Source: Deferribacter abyssi
GTDB taxonomy: Bacteria > Chrysiogenota > Deferribacteres > Deferribacterales > Deferribacteraceae
Direction: 5' to 3'
NCBI RefSeq assembly: GCF_049472655.1
Contig: NZ_JAQNCS010000012.1
Location: forward strand, 15,137 to 79,136
DNA: 64,000 nucleotides
The notes beneath the pieces are model-generated. The model was not told the origin of the DNA, made no database searches, and saw nothing but the letters and a program-made list of their open reading frames with translations. This document shows positions 1-8,064 of this stretch, piece by piece (position 1 is the first letter of the stretch; each line of letters opens with the position of its first letter). The position numbers were made by a program, and so were the translations under genes.

Positions 1-297
1 GCTGATAGATCTGCTCAAGTTTTAGAAAATATTTTAAACGAACTAGTTGAATACACTGTTTATCACTTTAATTCAGAGGAAGAAGCTTTTAAACAATACA
101 ATTATCCAGAGTATGAAAATCATCATAAAATACACGAAAATTTAAAAGCAACAGTTGTTGATTTCATAAATAAATTTAAAAGTGGGGATGAAGCAATCGG
201 CTTTACACTAATGAATTTTTTGAGAAAATGGCTCATACAACATATTATGGGTGAAGATAAAAAATATGCTCCATACTTAAAAGGGAAGGTGTTGTAG
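1..297 (+). CDS. bacteriohemerythrin, C-terminal part (5' end outside window)
   Basis: The reading frame is open from base 1 to a TAG at 295-297, giving about 98 residues. The fragment carries the C-terminal hemerythrin helices: a His followed by Glu (HFNSEEE), the HHKIH pair and HIMGED. These match the HxxxE, HxxxH and HxxxxD ligands of the di-iron oxygen-binding site. Bacteriohemerythrins bind O2 reversibly in the cytoplasm and serve as oxygen sensors or carriers in microaerophiles and anaerobes. The N-terminal helix with the first His lies outside the window, so it cannot be said whether this is a stand-alone protein or the tail of a larger signalling protein. Its stop codon overlaps the GTG start of the next gene by one base, which implies co-translation. 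Confidence 0.85.
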   Translation, partial: ADRSAQVLENILNELVEYTVYHFNSEEEAFKQYNYPEYENHHKIHENLKATVVDFINKFKSGDEAIGFTLMNFLRKWLIQHIMGEDKKYAPYLKGKVL

Positions 298-1430
298 TGA
301 ATTTAAAAATCCAAGCAAAAAATATTATTGAAAATGCTTTTCAATTAAAAAAAGAAGAACGACTTTTAATAATTTCTGAATTATTTGACAATACTATAGA
401 TCTTAGTAGTAAAGATAAAGTTAGATGGGAAAAATTAACTAAATTCACAAAAGCTCTCTTTCATCAATTGAAAATGTTGCATCAAAATACCTATTTATTA
501 GAATACCCTTCTACAAAAGGACATGGAAAAGAACCTGATTTAACAGTTTGGGAATATGTGTTTGGTGAAGATTTCATTTCCTATTTGAAATCTCACAACT
601 TAACTGAAAAATTGTTAAATAAATGTTTAAGTGTAAACGATAAAGGCTTAATTGGTAATTTTGTTTTTTCAAATAAGCCAAAATTTGATGTAATCATGGC
701 CATTACAAATTTCTCTACTAGTCATACATTTTTTAGAAAATTATTTACAGAAATTGCTGGCGGTAGATACGCTAGTATGCCTTTGTTTGATCCTGAAATG
801 TTTAATACTTCTATGAGAACTGACATCAACGAACTTGCTGAGTTTACCTTAAAGTTAGCAACTTATATAAGTGATTTCACTGGTTTTCAAATCATAAGCG
901 AAAATGGTACGAATATATACATTTCAAAAAAAGATAGAGAAGTCATTCCTGATTCGGGAAAACTGAATAAGCCAGGAAGTTTTGGCAACCTTCCTGCTGG
1001 AGAAGTTTTTTTCGCACCTGTAGAAGGTAAAAGCAATGGAATAATAATATTGGAATATGCACCCACAAAAAAACTTGATTCTCCAATCAAAATTATTATC
1101 GAAAATGGAAAAATTAAAGATATTTCAGGAAACGAAACTTATGTAAATGAAATGATTCAAAAAATTAATCTCCACCCAAACAATAAATTTGTAGCTGAAC
1201 TTGGTTTTGGTACAAACAAAACCGCCACAATGCTTGACAACATTTTAGAATCAGAAAAAATCTATGGTACAGTTCACATTGCATTTGGCGACAACCATGC
1301 TTTTGGTGGAAAAAATCAGGCACCTTTTCATGAAGATTATTTAATACTTTATCCTACAGTTTTTGGTATCGATAAAACAGGCAACAAAACTTTAATTTTA
1401 AAAAATCGAACATTTATACCAAAACTTTAA
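297..1430 (+). CDS. M29-family (AmpS/thermophilic) metallo-aminopeptidase
   Basis: This 377-residue protein has the C-terminal features of the M29 leucyl aminopeptidase family. They include GNLPAGEVFFAPVEG, with the first Glu metal ligand near residue 240, then ELGFGTN, and a final block YGTVHIAFGDN...HEDY with Glu/His/His/Asp ligands. M29 enzymes are cytoplasmic two-metal exopeptidases that release N-terminal amino acids; the family is typical of thermophiles. The length is slightly below the usual ~400. The start is GTG at 297, overlapping the stop of the hemerythrin gene by one base (TAGTG). No ATG with a better ribosome binding site is visible nearby. Family assignment is secure from motifs; substrate preference is not known. 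Confidence 0.85.
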   Translation: MNLKIQAKNIIENAFQLKKEERLLIISELFDNTIDLSSKDKVRWEKLTKFTKALFHQLKMLHQNTYLLEYPSTKGHGKEPDLTVWEYVFGEDFISYLKSHNLTEKLLNKCLSVNDKGLIGNFVFSNKPKFDVIMAITNFSTSHTFFRKLFTEIAGGRYASMPLFDPEMFNTSMRTDINELAEFTLKLATYISDFTGFQIISENGTNIYISKKDREVIPDSGKLNKPGSFGNLPAGEVFFAPVEGKSNGIIILEYAPTKKLDSPIKIIIENGKIKDISGNETYVNEMIQKINLHPNNKFVAELGFGTNKTATMLDNILESEKIYGTVHIAFGDNHAFGGKNQAPFHEDYLILYPTVFGIDKTGNKTLILKNRTFIPKL

Positions 1431-1594
1431 AATCACTAAATACATTCATTAAAAGTTTTTCTTTTTTTTAATTTTAATAACTGAAAAGCACGATACACAT
1501 TATTTTATATAACCAATTGATATTATTTGAGTAATATGTTACCTTTATATTAAAGTATTTAGAGCTAAAAAACAACTTCTTCTGGAGGTCATAT

Positions 1595-2188
1595 ATGGGC
1601 AAAAAGGTATTTTGGATTACAACCATAGTATTTAGTCTAATATTTATAGGAATTTTAATAAACAAAAGTATGACAAACAAAAAGATATTCAAACAGAATA
1701 ATATCTTACTCACCAAAAAATTAAAAATTCATGAATTGAGAGATATAGGTGTCACGTTATTATCCCCTGGGGAGTTAAAAAAACATGATGTAAAAGTAAA
1801 AAAAAGTCAAAAAGATATAATCAAGGACGGAGCAGTCTATGATTATAGTTTTGGTGCATATAAAATCAGTATTTCAAAATTTATTTATGGTAAAGCAAAT
1901 CCAAATATCGAAACTTTACAAAACTGGTTTATTGGTCAATTGCAAAGAGAAAGCAAAAAAAATTCATTACATTACACAATAAAAGAAGAAAACAATAAGG
2001 ACTGGAAAATTAGAATTATAAAAGGTGATATGCAATACAAAAATTTAAAATATAAAGTCGGTTTTATGGCAAAATTAATAACCGGAAAAAAAGTTTTCTA
2101 CCAATTTATTATCACTTACGTTAAAACAAATAAAAATATACAAACTTTTAGTGAGAAAATATTTAATTCTATAAAAGTCAACTATTAG
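1595..2188 (+). CDS. hypothetical membrane-anchored protein
   Basis: This 197-residue protein is not recognised. Residues 4-24 form a hydrophobic N-terminal segment flanked by lysines, either a signal anchor or an uncleaved signal peptide; no lipobox cysteine is seen. The rest is a Lys-rich soluble domain with alternating beta-type segments ending in an amphipathic helix (FSEKIFNSIKVNY). Similar endings occur in small periplasmic PsbP-like or lipoprotein-like domains, but the resemblance is too weak for a call. A clear ribosome binding site (TGGAGGT) lies 7 bases before the ATG. It stands alone, 164 bp after the aminopeptidase gene and convergent with the next gene, so it probably has its own promoter. 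Confidence 0.7.
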   Translation: MGKKVFWITTIVFSLIFIGILINKSMTNKKIFKQNNILLTKKLKIHELRDIGVTLLSPGELKKHDVKVKKSQKDIIKDGAVYDYSFGAYKISISKFIYGKANPNIETLQNWFIGQLQRESKKNSLHYTIKEENNKDWKIRIIKGDMQYKNLKYKVGFMAKLITGKKVFYQFIITYVKTNKNIQTFSEKIFNSIKVNY

Positions 2189-2306
2189 GTGAATTATATA
2201 ATGTATAAATTATTACGGGTATAGTAACTCAAAAAATATTAAATACTGTAAATGAAAATAAGCTATAATTAAAACAGAATTCTTAAAATATTTAAGATAT
2301 TAGAAA

Positions 2307-4226
2307 TTATCTGCCAACAATACGTGAAAAATATCTTCTTGTAGATTCTTGCAGTTTATCAGCAACCTTAAAGGCTTCTTTTAATAATTCTTGTTCTTGT
2401 TTTGGTAGTTTATAAGGATCAAGATAATGACTCGGCTCCTTACCTTGCTCTATCAAATTAATCTCATTCTTTAGCCTTATATATGTAAAAAACTCAAAAG
2501 CCGCCTTTATATGTTCAACCATTGCGGCATTAAAAACTTTTAACTCAAGCAATTTATCAAGTCTATCTATTGTCGTAGTAGCATATATACCTTTTTCAAG
2601 CATATACATCCTTACACAATCAACAATAAAAATACTCCCATTCTCCTTAACAGACAATTTCCCCTTATGCTTATCATCGCTTGAAGTAATAAATCTACCT
2701 AATATACCTAGAGGTACTTTATGTTTGAAATCTAGCTCCATCATATGATACAAAAAAATTGAGTTCTCTTTAATTTCTTTATATACAAAATCTCTTAATT
2801 CATGACATAATCGAGTTTCTCCAATTAGAGGCATGAAGTCAAAAAAAATCGATGAATATCTGACTCTTTGAGGTTCCGGAACTTCTATCCATTTAGCAAT
2901 GCGTTCTTTCCAATCTTTTAATCTTCCTCTCCATAGAGGATTATTTACCATAACCTTACCATGACACAAAGAATAACCTACTCTAGCTAAAGCATTTACA
3001 AGTCTTTCCGCAAATGGGACAAAAAAGGCCTCAACCTCATCATGTAGTTCATCAGGATAGTCTTCAAAAACAAAACCATTATCCTGGTCAGGTCCTAAAA
3101 GCATCTCTTTCCTACCGCCACTCCCCATTATCATAAAACAGAACTTGATATCTGGAGGTTTAAACCCATCTGAAATCATATCTTCATAAACTAATTTAAA
3201 GCATCTTTTTATTATATTGTGGTGAATATATGATATAATTTCCATAGTCTCAACATGAGACCTGTTTTCCATCAAAAGCACCTTTGCTACTAAAACAAGT
3301 TCTTTTTTTATCCTGGAAAGTTCATCTAGAGATCTTGCTTCTTTAGCTTTTCCAACAAGGAAAATAGTTTTTTGACTGCGAAACTTCATTAAATCTCTTA
3401 TAGTAACTATTCCAACTATTTTATCTCCATCTAGTACAGGCAAATGTCTAATTTTATGCCGAAGCATGAATGCAGCCGCCTCGTACATATAAGTTTCTGG
3501 AGACATATAGTAAGGTTCAGGGGTCATTATATCTTTAGCTTGCAATGTACCAAGATTACTATCTATTTCTCTAGCTAATACTTTAACAACAAGATCACGT
3601 TCGGTAATTATACCAATTAATTTTCTATTATGATCACAAACAAGAATTGATCCTATGCCTTTTATCGTCATTATTTTTGCAATTTCATGGACAGTTGTTT
3701 CTGGAAAACAAATTTCAACTGGTGACGACATAATTTCAATCAATTTTTTCTGAAAAGGAAAAGCCTCAATAAGTGAAACAGGTTCTGATAATTGAGTTTT
3801 AACAACATCAGAATATAGTCTCTTAATCCTTGAAAAAACAGCTTTACTAAAAAAATTAGCTATGATAGGATATTTTCTTGAAATATCAAGAATTAACTCT
3901 CTAGGTATTAATAAACATTCTGTTATAGTAGCAGTCTTAGCACCGGCAGTATACCCTTCATTAGAAAAAATCGGAGTCCATCCAAAAAATTCCCCTTCTT
4001 TTCTTATATCTACAACAACTTCTACACCTTCGGTTGCTTCTGTGAATATTTCAACAATTCCATCAATAATAAAGTACAAAAAGCCTGTAGGTTCATCATA
4101 CTGTGAAAATATAACCTCATTATTACTAAACTTTTTAACAAATACTTTTTCTCGAAATTTTTCTATTTCATGATCAGGTAAATTTTTAAAAGGTTCAGAC
4201 TGTTTTAGTCGTTTAAGAATACCCAC
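2307..4226 (-). CDS. cyclic-nucleotide-binding/CBS/DUF294 nucleotidyltransferase signalling protein
   Basis: This 639-residue cytoplasmic protein has four modules. Residues 1-130 are a cNMP-binding (CAP_ED) fold. Residues 165-285 are two CBS repeats (ETTVHEIAKIM...ITERDLV and MSPETYMYEAAAFM...VTIRDLM). Residues 320-450 are a DUF294 nucleotidyltransferase-like domain with MGSGGRKE followed by GPDQDNG, the G-S and D-x-D metal-binding signature. The C-terminal DUF294_C helical domain follows. DUF294 is related to the GlnD/GlnE uridylyl/adenylyltransferase fold, so the protein may modify or sense nucleotides. Homologues are commonly encoded beside sodium/solute symporters of the DUF4212 type, exactly as here, so it probably regulates uptake of the carboxylate. 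Its substrate and partner are not known. Confidence 0.85.
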   Translation of the reverse strand: MGILKRLKQSEPFKNLPDHEIEKFREKVFVKKFSNNEVIFSQYDEPTGFLYFIIDGIVEIFTEATEGVEVVVDIRKEGEFFGWTPIFSNEGYTAGAKTATITECLLIPRELILDISRKYPIIANFFSKAVFSRIKRLYSDVVKTQLSEPVSLIEAFPFQKKLIEIMSSPVEICFPETTVHEIAKIMTIKGIGSILVCDHNRKLIGIITERDLVVKVLAREIDSNLGTLQAKDIMTPEPYYMSPETYMYEAAAFMLRHKIRHLPVLDGDKIVGIVTIRDLMKFRSQKTIFLVGKAKEARSLDELSRIKKELVLVAKVLLMENRSHVETMEIISYIHHNIIKRCFKLVYEDMISDGFKPPDIKFCFMIMGSGGRKEMLLGPDQDNGFVFEDYPDELHDEVEAFFVPFAERLVNALARVGYSLCHGKVMVNNPLWRGRLKDWKERIAKWIEVPEPQRVRYSSIFFDFMPLIGETRLCHELRDFVYKEIKENSIFLYHMMELDFKHKVPLGILGRFITSSDDKHKGKLSVKENGSIFIVDCVRMYMLEKGIYATTTIDRLDKLLELKVFNAAMVEHIKAAFEFFTYIRLKNEINLIEQGKEPSHYLDPYKLPKQEQELLKEAFKVADKLQESTRRYFSRIVGR

Positions 4227-4245
4227 AAAATCCCCTTGTCAGCTA

Positions 4246-4614
4246 TCATCCTTTCAAAACTTTTTTCTTATTAAAACTTATCGGATGAGCGTGTTGTTTA
4301 ATGATAAATTCCCCTATTACTTTAAACCATATTGTCACACTAGCTATTCCTGTCCAAAGGTTATAAGGATAAGCAAATAGTACTACCCCAAAAATAGCCC
4401 AAATTAAAGCTAAACCTGCAAAAAGGTTCAATAATCCAACGTAAGGTGCCCACTTTTTAGGGTTTGGTGGTAGCTCTCCTTTCTTCACTGCAACGTTAGT
4501 AAAATCTTTCTTTATAAAAATCTTATATGCGTTTTTCAACCATACAAATGATAAAGGGAATAATGCAAGAAATAAAATCCAATTCATAGTTGTTATTATA
4601 TCAGGCATAAACAC
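4246..4614 (-). CDS. small integral membrane protein of unknown function
   Basis: This 122-residue protein has about three hydrophobic helices: residues 10-28, 60-82 and 86-106. A short polar stretch with PPNPKKWAPY lies between helices one and two. No family is recognised. It sits between the symporter genes and the CNBD/CBS/DUF294 gene on the same strand, 19 bp before the latter, so it is likely co-expressed with that signalling protein. A terminator separates it from the symporter. The ATG at 4614 is preceded by AAGGAG on the minus strand. Confidence 0.7.
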   Translation of the reverse strand: MFMPDIITTMNWILFLALFPLSFVWLKNAYKIFIKKDFTNVAVKKGELPPNPKKWAPYVGLLNLFAGLALIWAIFGVVLFAYPYNLWTGIASVTIWFKVIGEFIIKQHAHPISFNKKKVLKG

Positions 4615-4677
4615 TCCTTATTGATATTCATTTTAGCTTAGTCTGCATAGATTATCAATTTATATGCAAAAGAAAAT

Positions 4678-4704
4678 AAAGCTTCCTCATTACGAGGAAG
4701 CTTT
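4678..4704 (-). terminator. rho-independent terminator after the symporter gene
   Basis: An 11-bp perfect stem (AAAGCTTCCTC / GAGGAAGCTTT) with a five-base loop is followed on the minus strand by a T-rich tract (ATTTTCTTTT). It lies 24 bp after the stop of the symporter gene, so it should end the DUF4212-symporter transcript and separate it from the two downstream genes. Confidence 0.85.
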
Positions 4705-4727
4705 ACAAACACCCCATTATTACATTT

Positions 4728-6542
4728 TTAATGTTCAACTGCAGTTCCAGCACCTTTAGGATAACGAACACTTTCAACCATCTCTGCAATATCTTCCGGT
4801 ACTTTTTCTGTCATATTTTTAACAATAAAAGCCACAATAAAGTTTACCAAAGCACCAATAGCCCCAAAAGCATTAGGTTCTATACCAAAGAATAAATAAC
4901 CTCCGGTTTCAGCTGGACTTGGGAAAAAAGCTGTACTTTTTATGAAAAAGATACCTTTATATCCAAACACATAGAACATTGTAACACCAATACCTGCAAT
5001 CATCCCTGCTATAGCTCCTTGCCTGTTCATTGTCTTACTAAAAATCCCCATCATTAATGCAGGGAAAATAGAACTAGCAGCAAGACCAAACGCAATAGCA
5101 ACAGTACCAGCAGCAAAATCTGGTGGATTAAGACCTAAATATCCAGCTACCACAATAGCACAAGCCATTGCTATCCTTCCCGCTAAAAGCTCTCCTTTAT
5201 CAGAAAGATCTTTCATAAACATATTTTTAAGGAGATCATGCGAAATTGCTGAAGAGATTGCAAGTAACAATCCAGCAGCTGTAGATAATGCAGCAGCTAA
5301 ACCACCAGCTGCAACAAGACCAATTACCCAGTTAGGAAGATTTGCAATTTCTGGATTTGCCAAAACCATTATATCTCTGTTAACATATAATTCATTACCA
5401 TTCCAACCTGCTTCTTTAGTCTTAGCAATAAAATTCTTATCTTTACTTTTATCATTATAATATTGTATACGCCCATCACCATTTTTATCTTTAAATTTTA
5501 GCAAACCAGTTACTTCCCAACGTTTAAACCAATCTGGACGATCATCATATTTTATACTACTTTCTGGAGCAAAAATATCTCCAGCAGCTACAACAGCTTT
5601 ATTAATAGTTGCATGAAGATTAAGTCTAGCCATCGCAGCAACTGCTGGTGCAGTTGTATAAAGAATAGCAATAAATACAAGTGCCCATCCAGCAGAACTT
5701 CTAGCATCTTTAACTTTTGGTACTGTGAAAAAACGTATAATAACGTGAGGAAGACCTGCTGTACCAATCATCAAAGACAAAGTGTAAACAAACATATTAA
5801 GCTTGCTAATTCTAGGAGCAGTAGTATACTCAGAAAAACCAAGTTCAGTAACAACTTGATTTAATTTGTCTAAAAGATACATGTCTGTCCCAGAAAATTT
5901 AGAACCAAGCCCAAGCTGTGGGATAGGATTACCAGTAAGGTGTAATGAGATAAAAATTGCTGGTATAGTATAAGCCAAAATTAATACACAATACTGAGCA
6001 ACTTGAGTGTAAGTAATACCTTTCATTCCACCAAAAACAGCATACATAAAAACAATCGCCATACCAACTATTACACCCGTTGTATTAGATACTCCTAAAA
6101 ATCTTGAAAATGCAACACCAACACCTGTCATCTGACCAATAATATATGTTGTTGAAGCTATTAACAAACATAAAACTGCAACGATAGCTGCTCCATCTGA
6201 ATAATAGCGAGTTTTAAAGAAGTCAGGAACTGTATATTTACCAAATTTTCTTAAGTAAGGAGCTAATAACATGGCAAGTAAAACGTAACCACCAGTCCAA
6301 CCCATAAGGAAAAGTGATCCACCATACCCCATAAATGCAATAAGACCAGCCATTGATATAAATGAAGCTGCAGACATCCAGTCAGCACCTGTAGCCATAC
6401 CATTTAATACAGGGTGTACTCCACCACCAGCTACATAAAATTCTTTAGTACTACCAGCTCTTGACCAAATAGCAATACCTATATAAAGAGCAAAAGTAAG
6501 ACCTACGATTATATATGTTGTTGTTTGTAAACTCATGGACAT
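4728..6542 (-). CDS. sodium:solute symporter, large subunit (acetate/carboxylate type, DUF4212-partnered)
   Basis: This 604-residue protein of the SSS family has about 13 transmembrane helices. Family signatures include EFYVAGGGVHPVLNGMATGADWMSAASF near residue 35 and a GGLAAALSTAAGLLLAISSAISHD block near residue 410, typical of ActP-like permeases. It probably imports a short monocarboxylate such as acetate, pyruvate or lactate with Na+. A soluble insertion at about residues 330-395 contains an EF-hand-like loop (DKNGDGRIQ, residues 352-360). The length exceeds the usual 500-550 because of this insert. The partner small-subunit gene lies 5 bp upstream. The substrate is inferred only. Confidence 0.88.
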   Translation of the reverse strand: MSMSLQTTTYIIVGLTFALYIGIAIWSRAGSTKEFYVAGGGVHPVLNGMATGADWMSAASFISMAGLIAFMGYGGSLFLMGWTGGYVLLAMLLAPYLRKFGKYTVPDFFKTRYYSDGAAIVAVLCLLIASTTYIIGQMTGVGVAFSRFLGVSNTTGVIVGMAIVFMYAVFGGMKGITYTQVAQYCVLILAYTIPAIFISLHLTGNPIPQLGLGSKFSGTDMYLLDKLNQVVTELGFSEYTTAPRISKLNMFVYTLSLMIGTAGLPHVIIRFFTVPKVKDARSSAGWALVFIAILYTTAPAVAAMARLNLHATINKAVVAAGDIFAPESSIKYDDRPDWFKRWEVTGLLKFKDKNGDGRIQYYNDKSKDKNFIAKTKEAGWNGNELYVNRDIMVLANPEIANLPNWVIGLVAAGGLAAALSTAAGLLLAISSAISHDLLKNMFMKDLSDKGELLAGRIAMACAIVVAGYLGLNPPDFAAGTVAIAFGLAASSIFPALMMGIFSKTMNRQGAIAGMIAGIGVTMFYVFGYKGIFFIKSTAFFPSPAETGGYLFFGIEPNAFGAIGALVNFIVAFIVKNMTEKVPEDIAEMVESVRYPKGAGTAVEH

Positions 6543-6547
6543 CCTCC

Positions 6548-6808
6548 TTAATCTTCTGCGACGTCAAATTCTTCGTCTATTTTACCCATTAATTTAGCAT
6601 AAATGAATATCAAAGCGACAAATACATATATTGAGCCCTGTTGTGCAAACCAAAATCCGAGAGGATACCCGCCAATCTTAATAGTATTTAATACATCAAC
6701 TAAAAGTATTCCTGCTAAATAAGATACTAAAAACCACACAATTAATACATTTCTTATTAAAGACAGATTTTTCTTCCAATAAGCTTCTAATTTTTCCCTA
6801 TCGACCAT
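6548..6808 (-). CDS. sodium/solute symporter small subunit (DUF4212)
   Basis: This 86-residue protein has two transmembrane helices (about residues 18-38 and 50-72) and an acidic tail (KIDEEFDVAED). The pattern YWKKNLSLIRNVLIVWFLVS, then GFWFAQQGSIYVFVALIFIYA, is characteristic of the DUF4212 family. That family is encoded immediately upstream of a dedicated SSS-family large subunit, as it is here with a 5-bp gap. It is thought to be an accessory subunit in the inner membrane. A GAGGTG ribosome binding site precedes the ATG. Confidence 0.88.
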   Translation of the reverse strand: MVDREKLEAYWKKNLSLIRNVLIVWFLVSYLAGILLVDVLNTIKIGGYPLGFWFAQQGSIYVFVALIFIYAKLMGKIDEEFDVAED

Positions 6809-6995
6809 ACTTCACCTCACTTTAAAATCTTAGAAAAACATTTAAAAATACAAACTAAAGATATATCAAACTTACTTTCCTATCTCACCTCCTTTCCTAA
6901 TTTTTAAATTATCATCCACATAACCCGTCTAATATTTAATACATTGTTTTAATATTGTCAACCATTAAATACTCTCAAGAAAGACTTTGTTTGCA

Positions 6996-7027
6996 CATAC
7001 TGTATATTGTATACAATATACAGTATG
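6996..7027. promoter_or_regulatory. perfect 32-bp palindrome, probable operator
   Basis: Bases 6996-7011 (CATACTGTATATTGTA) are followed directly by their exact reverse complement. The core ATTGTATACAAT resembles operators of GntR/FadR-type regulators, which bind palindromes of the TTGT...ACAA kind. It lies 188 bp upstream of the DUF4212 start and 246 bp upstream of the hsp20-like start, so either gene could be the target. With no loop and no T tract it is unlikely to be a terminator. The cognate regulator is not encoded in the window. The assignment to a repressor family is inference from the core sequence. Confidence 0.6.
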
Positions 7028-7207
7028 CAATAGAGCATAACTTATTGATATTAAAAATATTATCAAAAAGTATTTTTATTACATTGTTATATTCACTGTT
7101 GATACCAATATAATTTTTCATAACCTTTTTTTATTTTTTTATCTTTATCTCATAGAATCATTATAATTTCTACATAAAAAATTTATTAGTCATAGCAATA
7201 AAAAAAC

Positions 7208-7235
7208 TTGACATAAACTAACTCAACTATATTTT
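7208..7235 (+). promoter_or_regulatory. putative promoter of the small heat-shock gene
   Basis: A perfect -35 hexamer TTGACA at 7208-7213 is followed after 16 bp by TATTTT at 7230-7235. It lies about 35 bp upstream of the hsp20-like start codon. No CIRCE element is seen. The -10 box is weak, so an alternative heat-shock sigma factor cannot be excluded. Confidence 0.4.
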
Positions 7236-7273
7236 ATTTATTAGAAATTAAAATAAAGATCAGGAGGTGGGCT

Positions 7274-7738
7274 ATGTTAGAAAGGTGGAGAGGTAACAAA
7301 CCTGCAGTAACAAGTCCATTCAGAGAACTACTAACATTTCAAGAAGAAATTAACAAGCTTTTTGACGACTTTTTCAAAGTACCAAAAACACTTGATGATG
7401 TTGCTAAGTTTATACCTGACATCGATATTGCTGAAACAAAAGACGCATTTATAATAAAAGCTGATTTACCAGGTCTATCTGAAAAAGACATCGAAGTCAG
7501 CCTAACAAACAATATATTAACAATAAAAGGTGAAAGAAAAGAAGAGAAAGAAGAAAAAGATAAAAATTACTATAGAAAAGAAAGAGTTTTTGGCAGCTTT
7601 TTGAGAGAAATACAAATTCCTAAGAAAGTTCAATCTGATAAAGTTAAGGCTAAATTTAAAAATGGTGTACTTGAAATAAAGCTACCAAAAGCAGAAGAAG
7701 AAAAAGAAAAAACAGTAAAAATTGAAGTCGGAGAGTAA
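7274..7738 (+). CDS. Hsp20/alpha-crystallin small heat-shock protein
   Basis: This 154-residue protein has an alpha-crystallin domain at about residues 45-150. Marks of the fold are PDIDIAETKDAFIIKADLPGL, then GERKEEKEEKD, SFLREIQIP and the conserved A-x-F-x-N-G-V-L-x-I-x-L-P motif (AKFKNGVLEIKLP). Small heat-shock proteins are ATP-independent holdases that keep unfolding proteins soluble. The N-terminal MLERW...FRELLTFQEEINKLFDDFF is the usual amphipathic oligomerisation arm. A strong ribosome binding site (AGGAGGTG) precedes the ATG. It forms a monocistronic unit with its own terminator. Confidence 0.93.
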   Translation: MLERWRGNKPAVTSPFRELLTFQEEINKLFDDFFKVPKTLDDVAKFIPDIDIAETKDAFIIKADLPGLSEKDIEVSLTNNILTIKGERKEEKEEKDKNYYRKERVFGSFLREIQIPKKVQSDKVKAKFKNGVLEIKLPKAEEEKEKTVKIEVGE

Positions 7739-7744
7739 ACTATC

Positions 7745-7771
7745 AAAGAGGCCTATTGGCCTCTTTTTTTT
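7745..7771 (+). terminator. rho-independent terminator of the hsp20-like gene
   Basis: A 9-bp stem (AAAGAGGCC / GGCCTCTTT) with a TATT loop runs into a run of Ts, starting 6 bp after the stop codon of the small heat-shock gene. Confidence 0.92.
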
Positions 7772-8064
7772 CTATTTTACTATCAATATGATTGAAAATC
7801 TTCAATGTTAGACCATATTTATAATAAAGTAATTTAAAAATCATATTCGAAATTAATATATTTTTGCATTCTGACAAGCAGTTATAAATATACGCTATAA
7901 TATCTTTTCAAAAATATAGATACACAATATTTTATTCATAGAAAGTAACACTTCAAACTAGTTTTCCAGACTTTGTAATCTTTTACATTTAAACCAAACA
8001 GTCATAAAAATATTATCTACCAAAACTATTGTCATTATTAATTATTTTATGTATAATACTTTTA
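7772..8064. other. intergenic region before the second chemosensory operon
   Basis: About 290 bp of A/T-rich sequence without a credible gene. The only supported element is the promoter at 8029-8057, listed separately. No hairpin or repeat stands out. Confidence 0.6.
8029..8057 (+). promoter_or_regulatory. sigma-70-type promoter of the second chemosensory operon
   Basis: TTGTCA (8029-8034), a 17-bp spacer and a perfect TATAAT (8052-8057) form a near-consensus promoter. A start 7 bases after the -10 box falls at about 8064-8065, which is the A of the first ATG of the operon. The transcript may therefore be leaderless; no Shine-Dalgarno sequence precedes that ATG. This argues against the longer frame that begins with TTG at 8029, because that TTG is the -35 box itself. 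Confidence 0.6.

Larger units (their letters stand above)
6809..7273. other. 465-bp divergent intergenic region
   Basis: No open frame of credible length is present. The region separates the divergently transcribed symporter operon (minus) and the hsp20-like gene (plus). It contains a perfect 32-bp palindrome at 6996-7027 and a probable promoter for the heat-shock gene near 7208-7236, both listed separately. The remainder is A/T-rich with poly-T runs and no recognisable RNA. Confidence 0.7.

Noticed and set aside
4166..4240. Possible sharing of one transcript between the symporter and the CNBD/CBS/DUF294 gene
   Set aside because: The strong terminator at 4678-4704 separates the symporter from the two downstream genes, so a single operon is not supported, only a conserved neighbourhood.
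8029..8064. N-terminal extension of the CheW-like protein from TTG at 8029
   Set aside because: The TTG is the first part of a consensus -35 box and the extension would be a hydrophobic stretch not part of the CheW fold; the ATG at 8065 is preferred.
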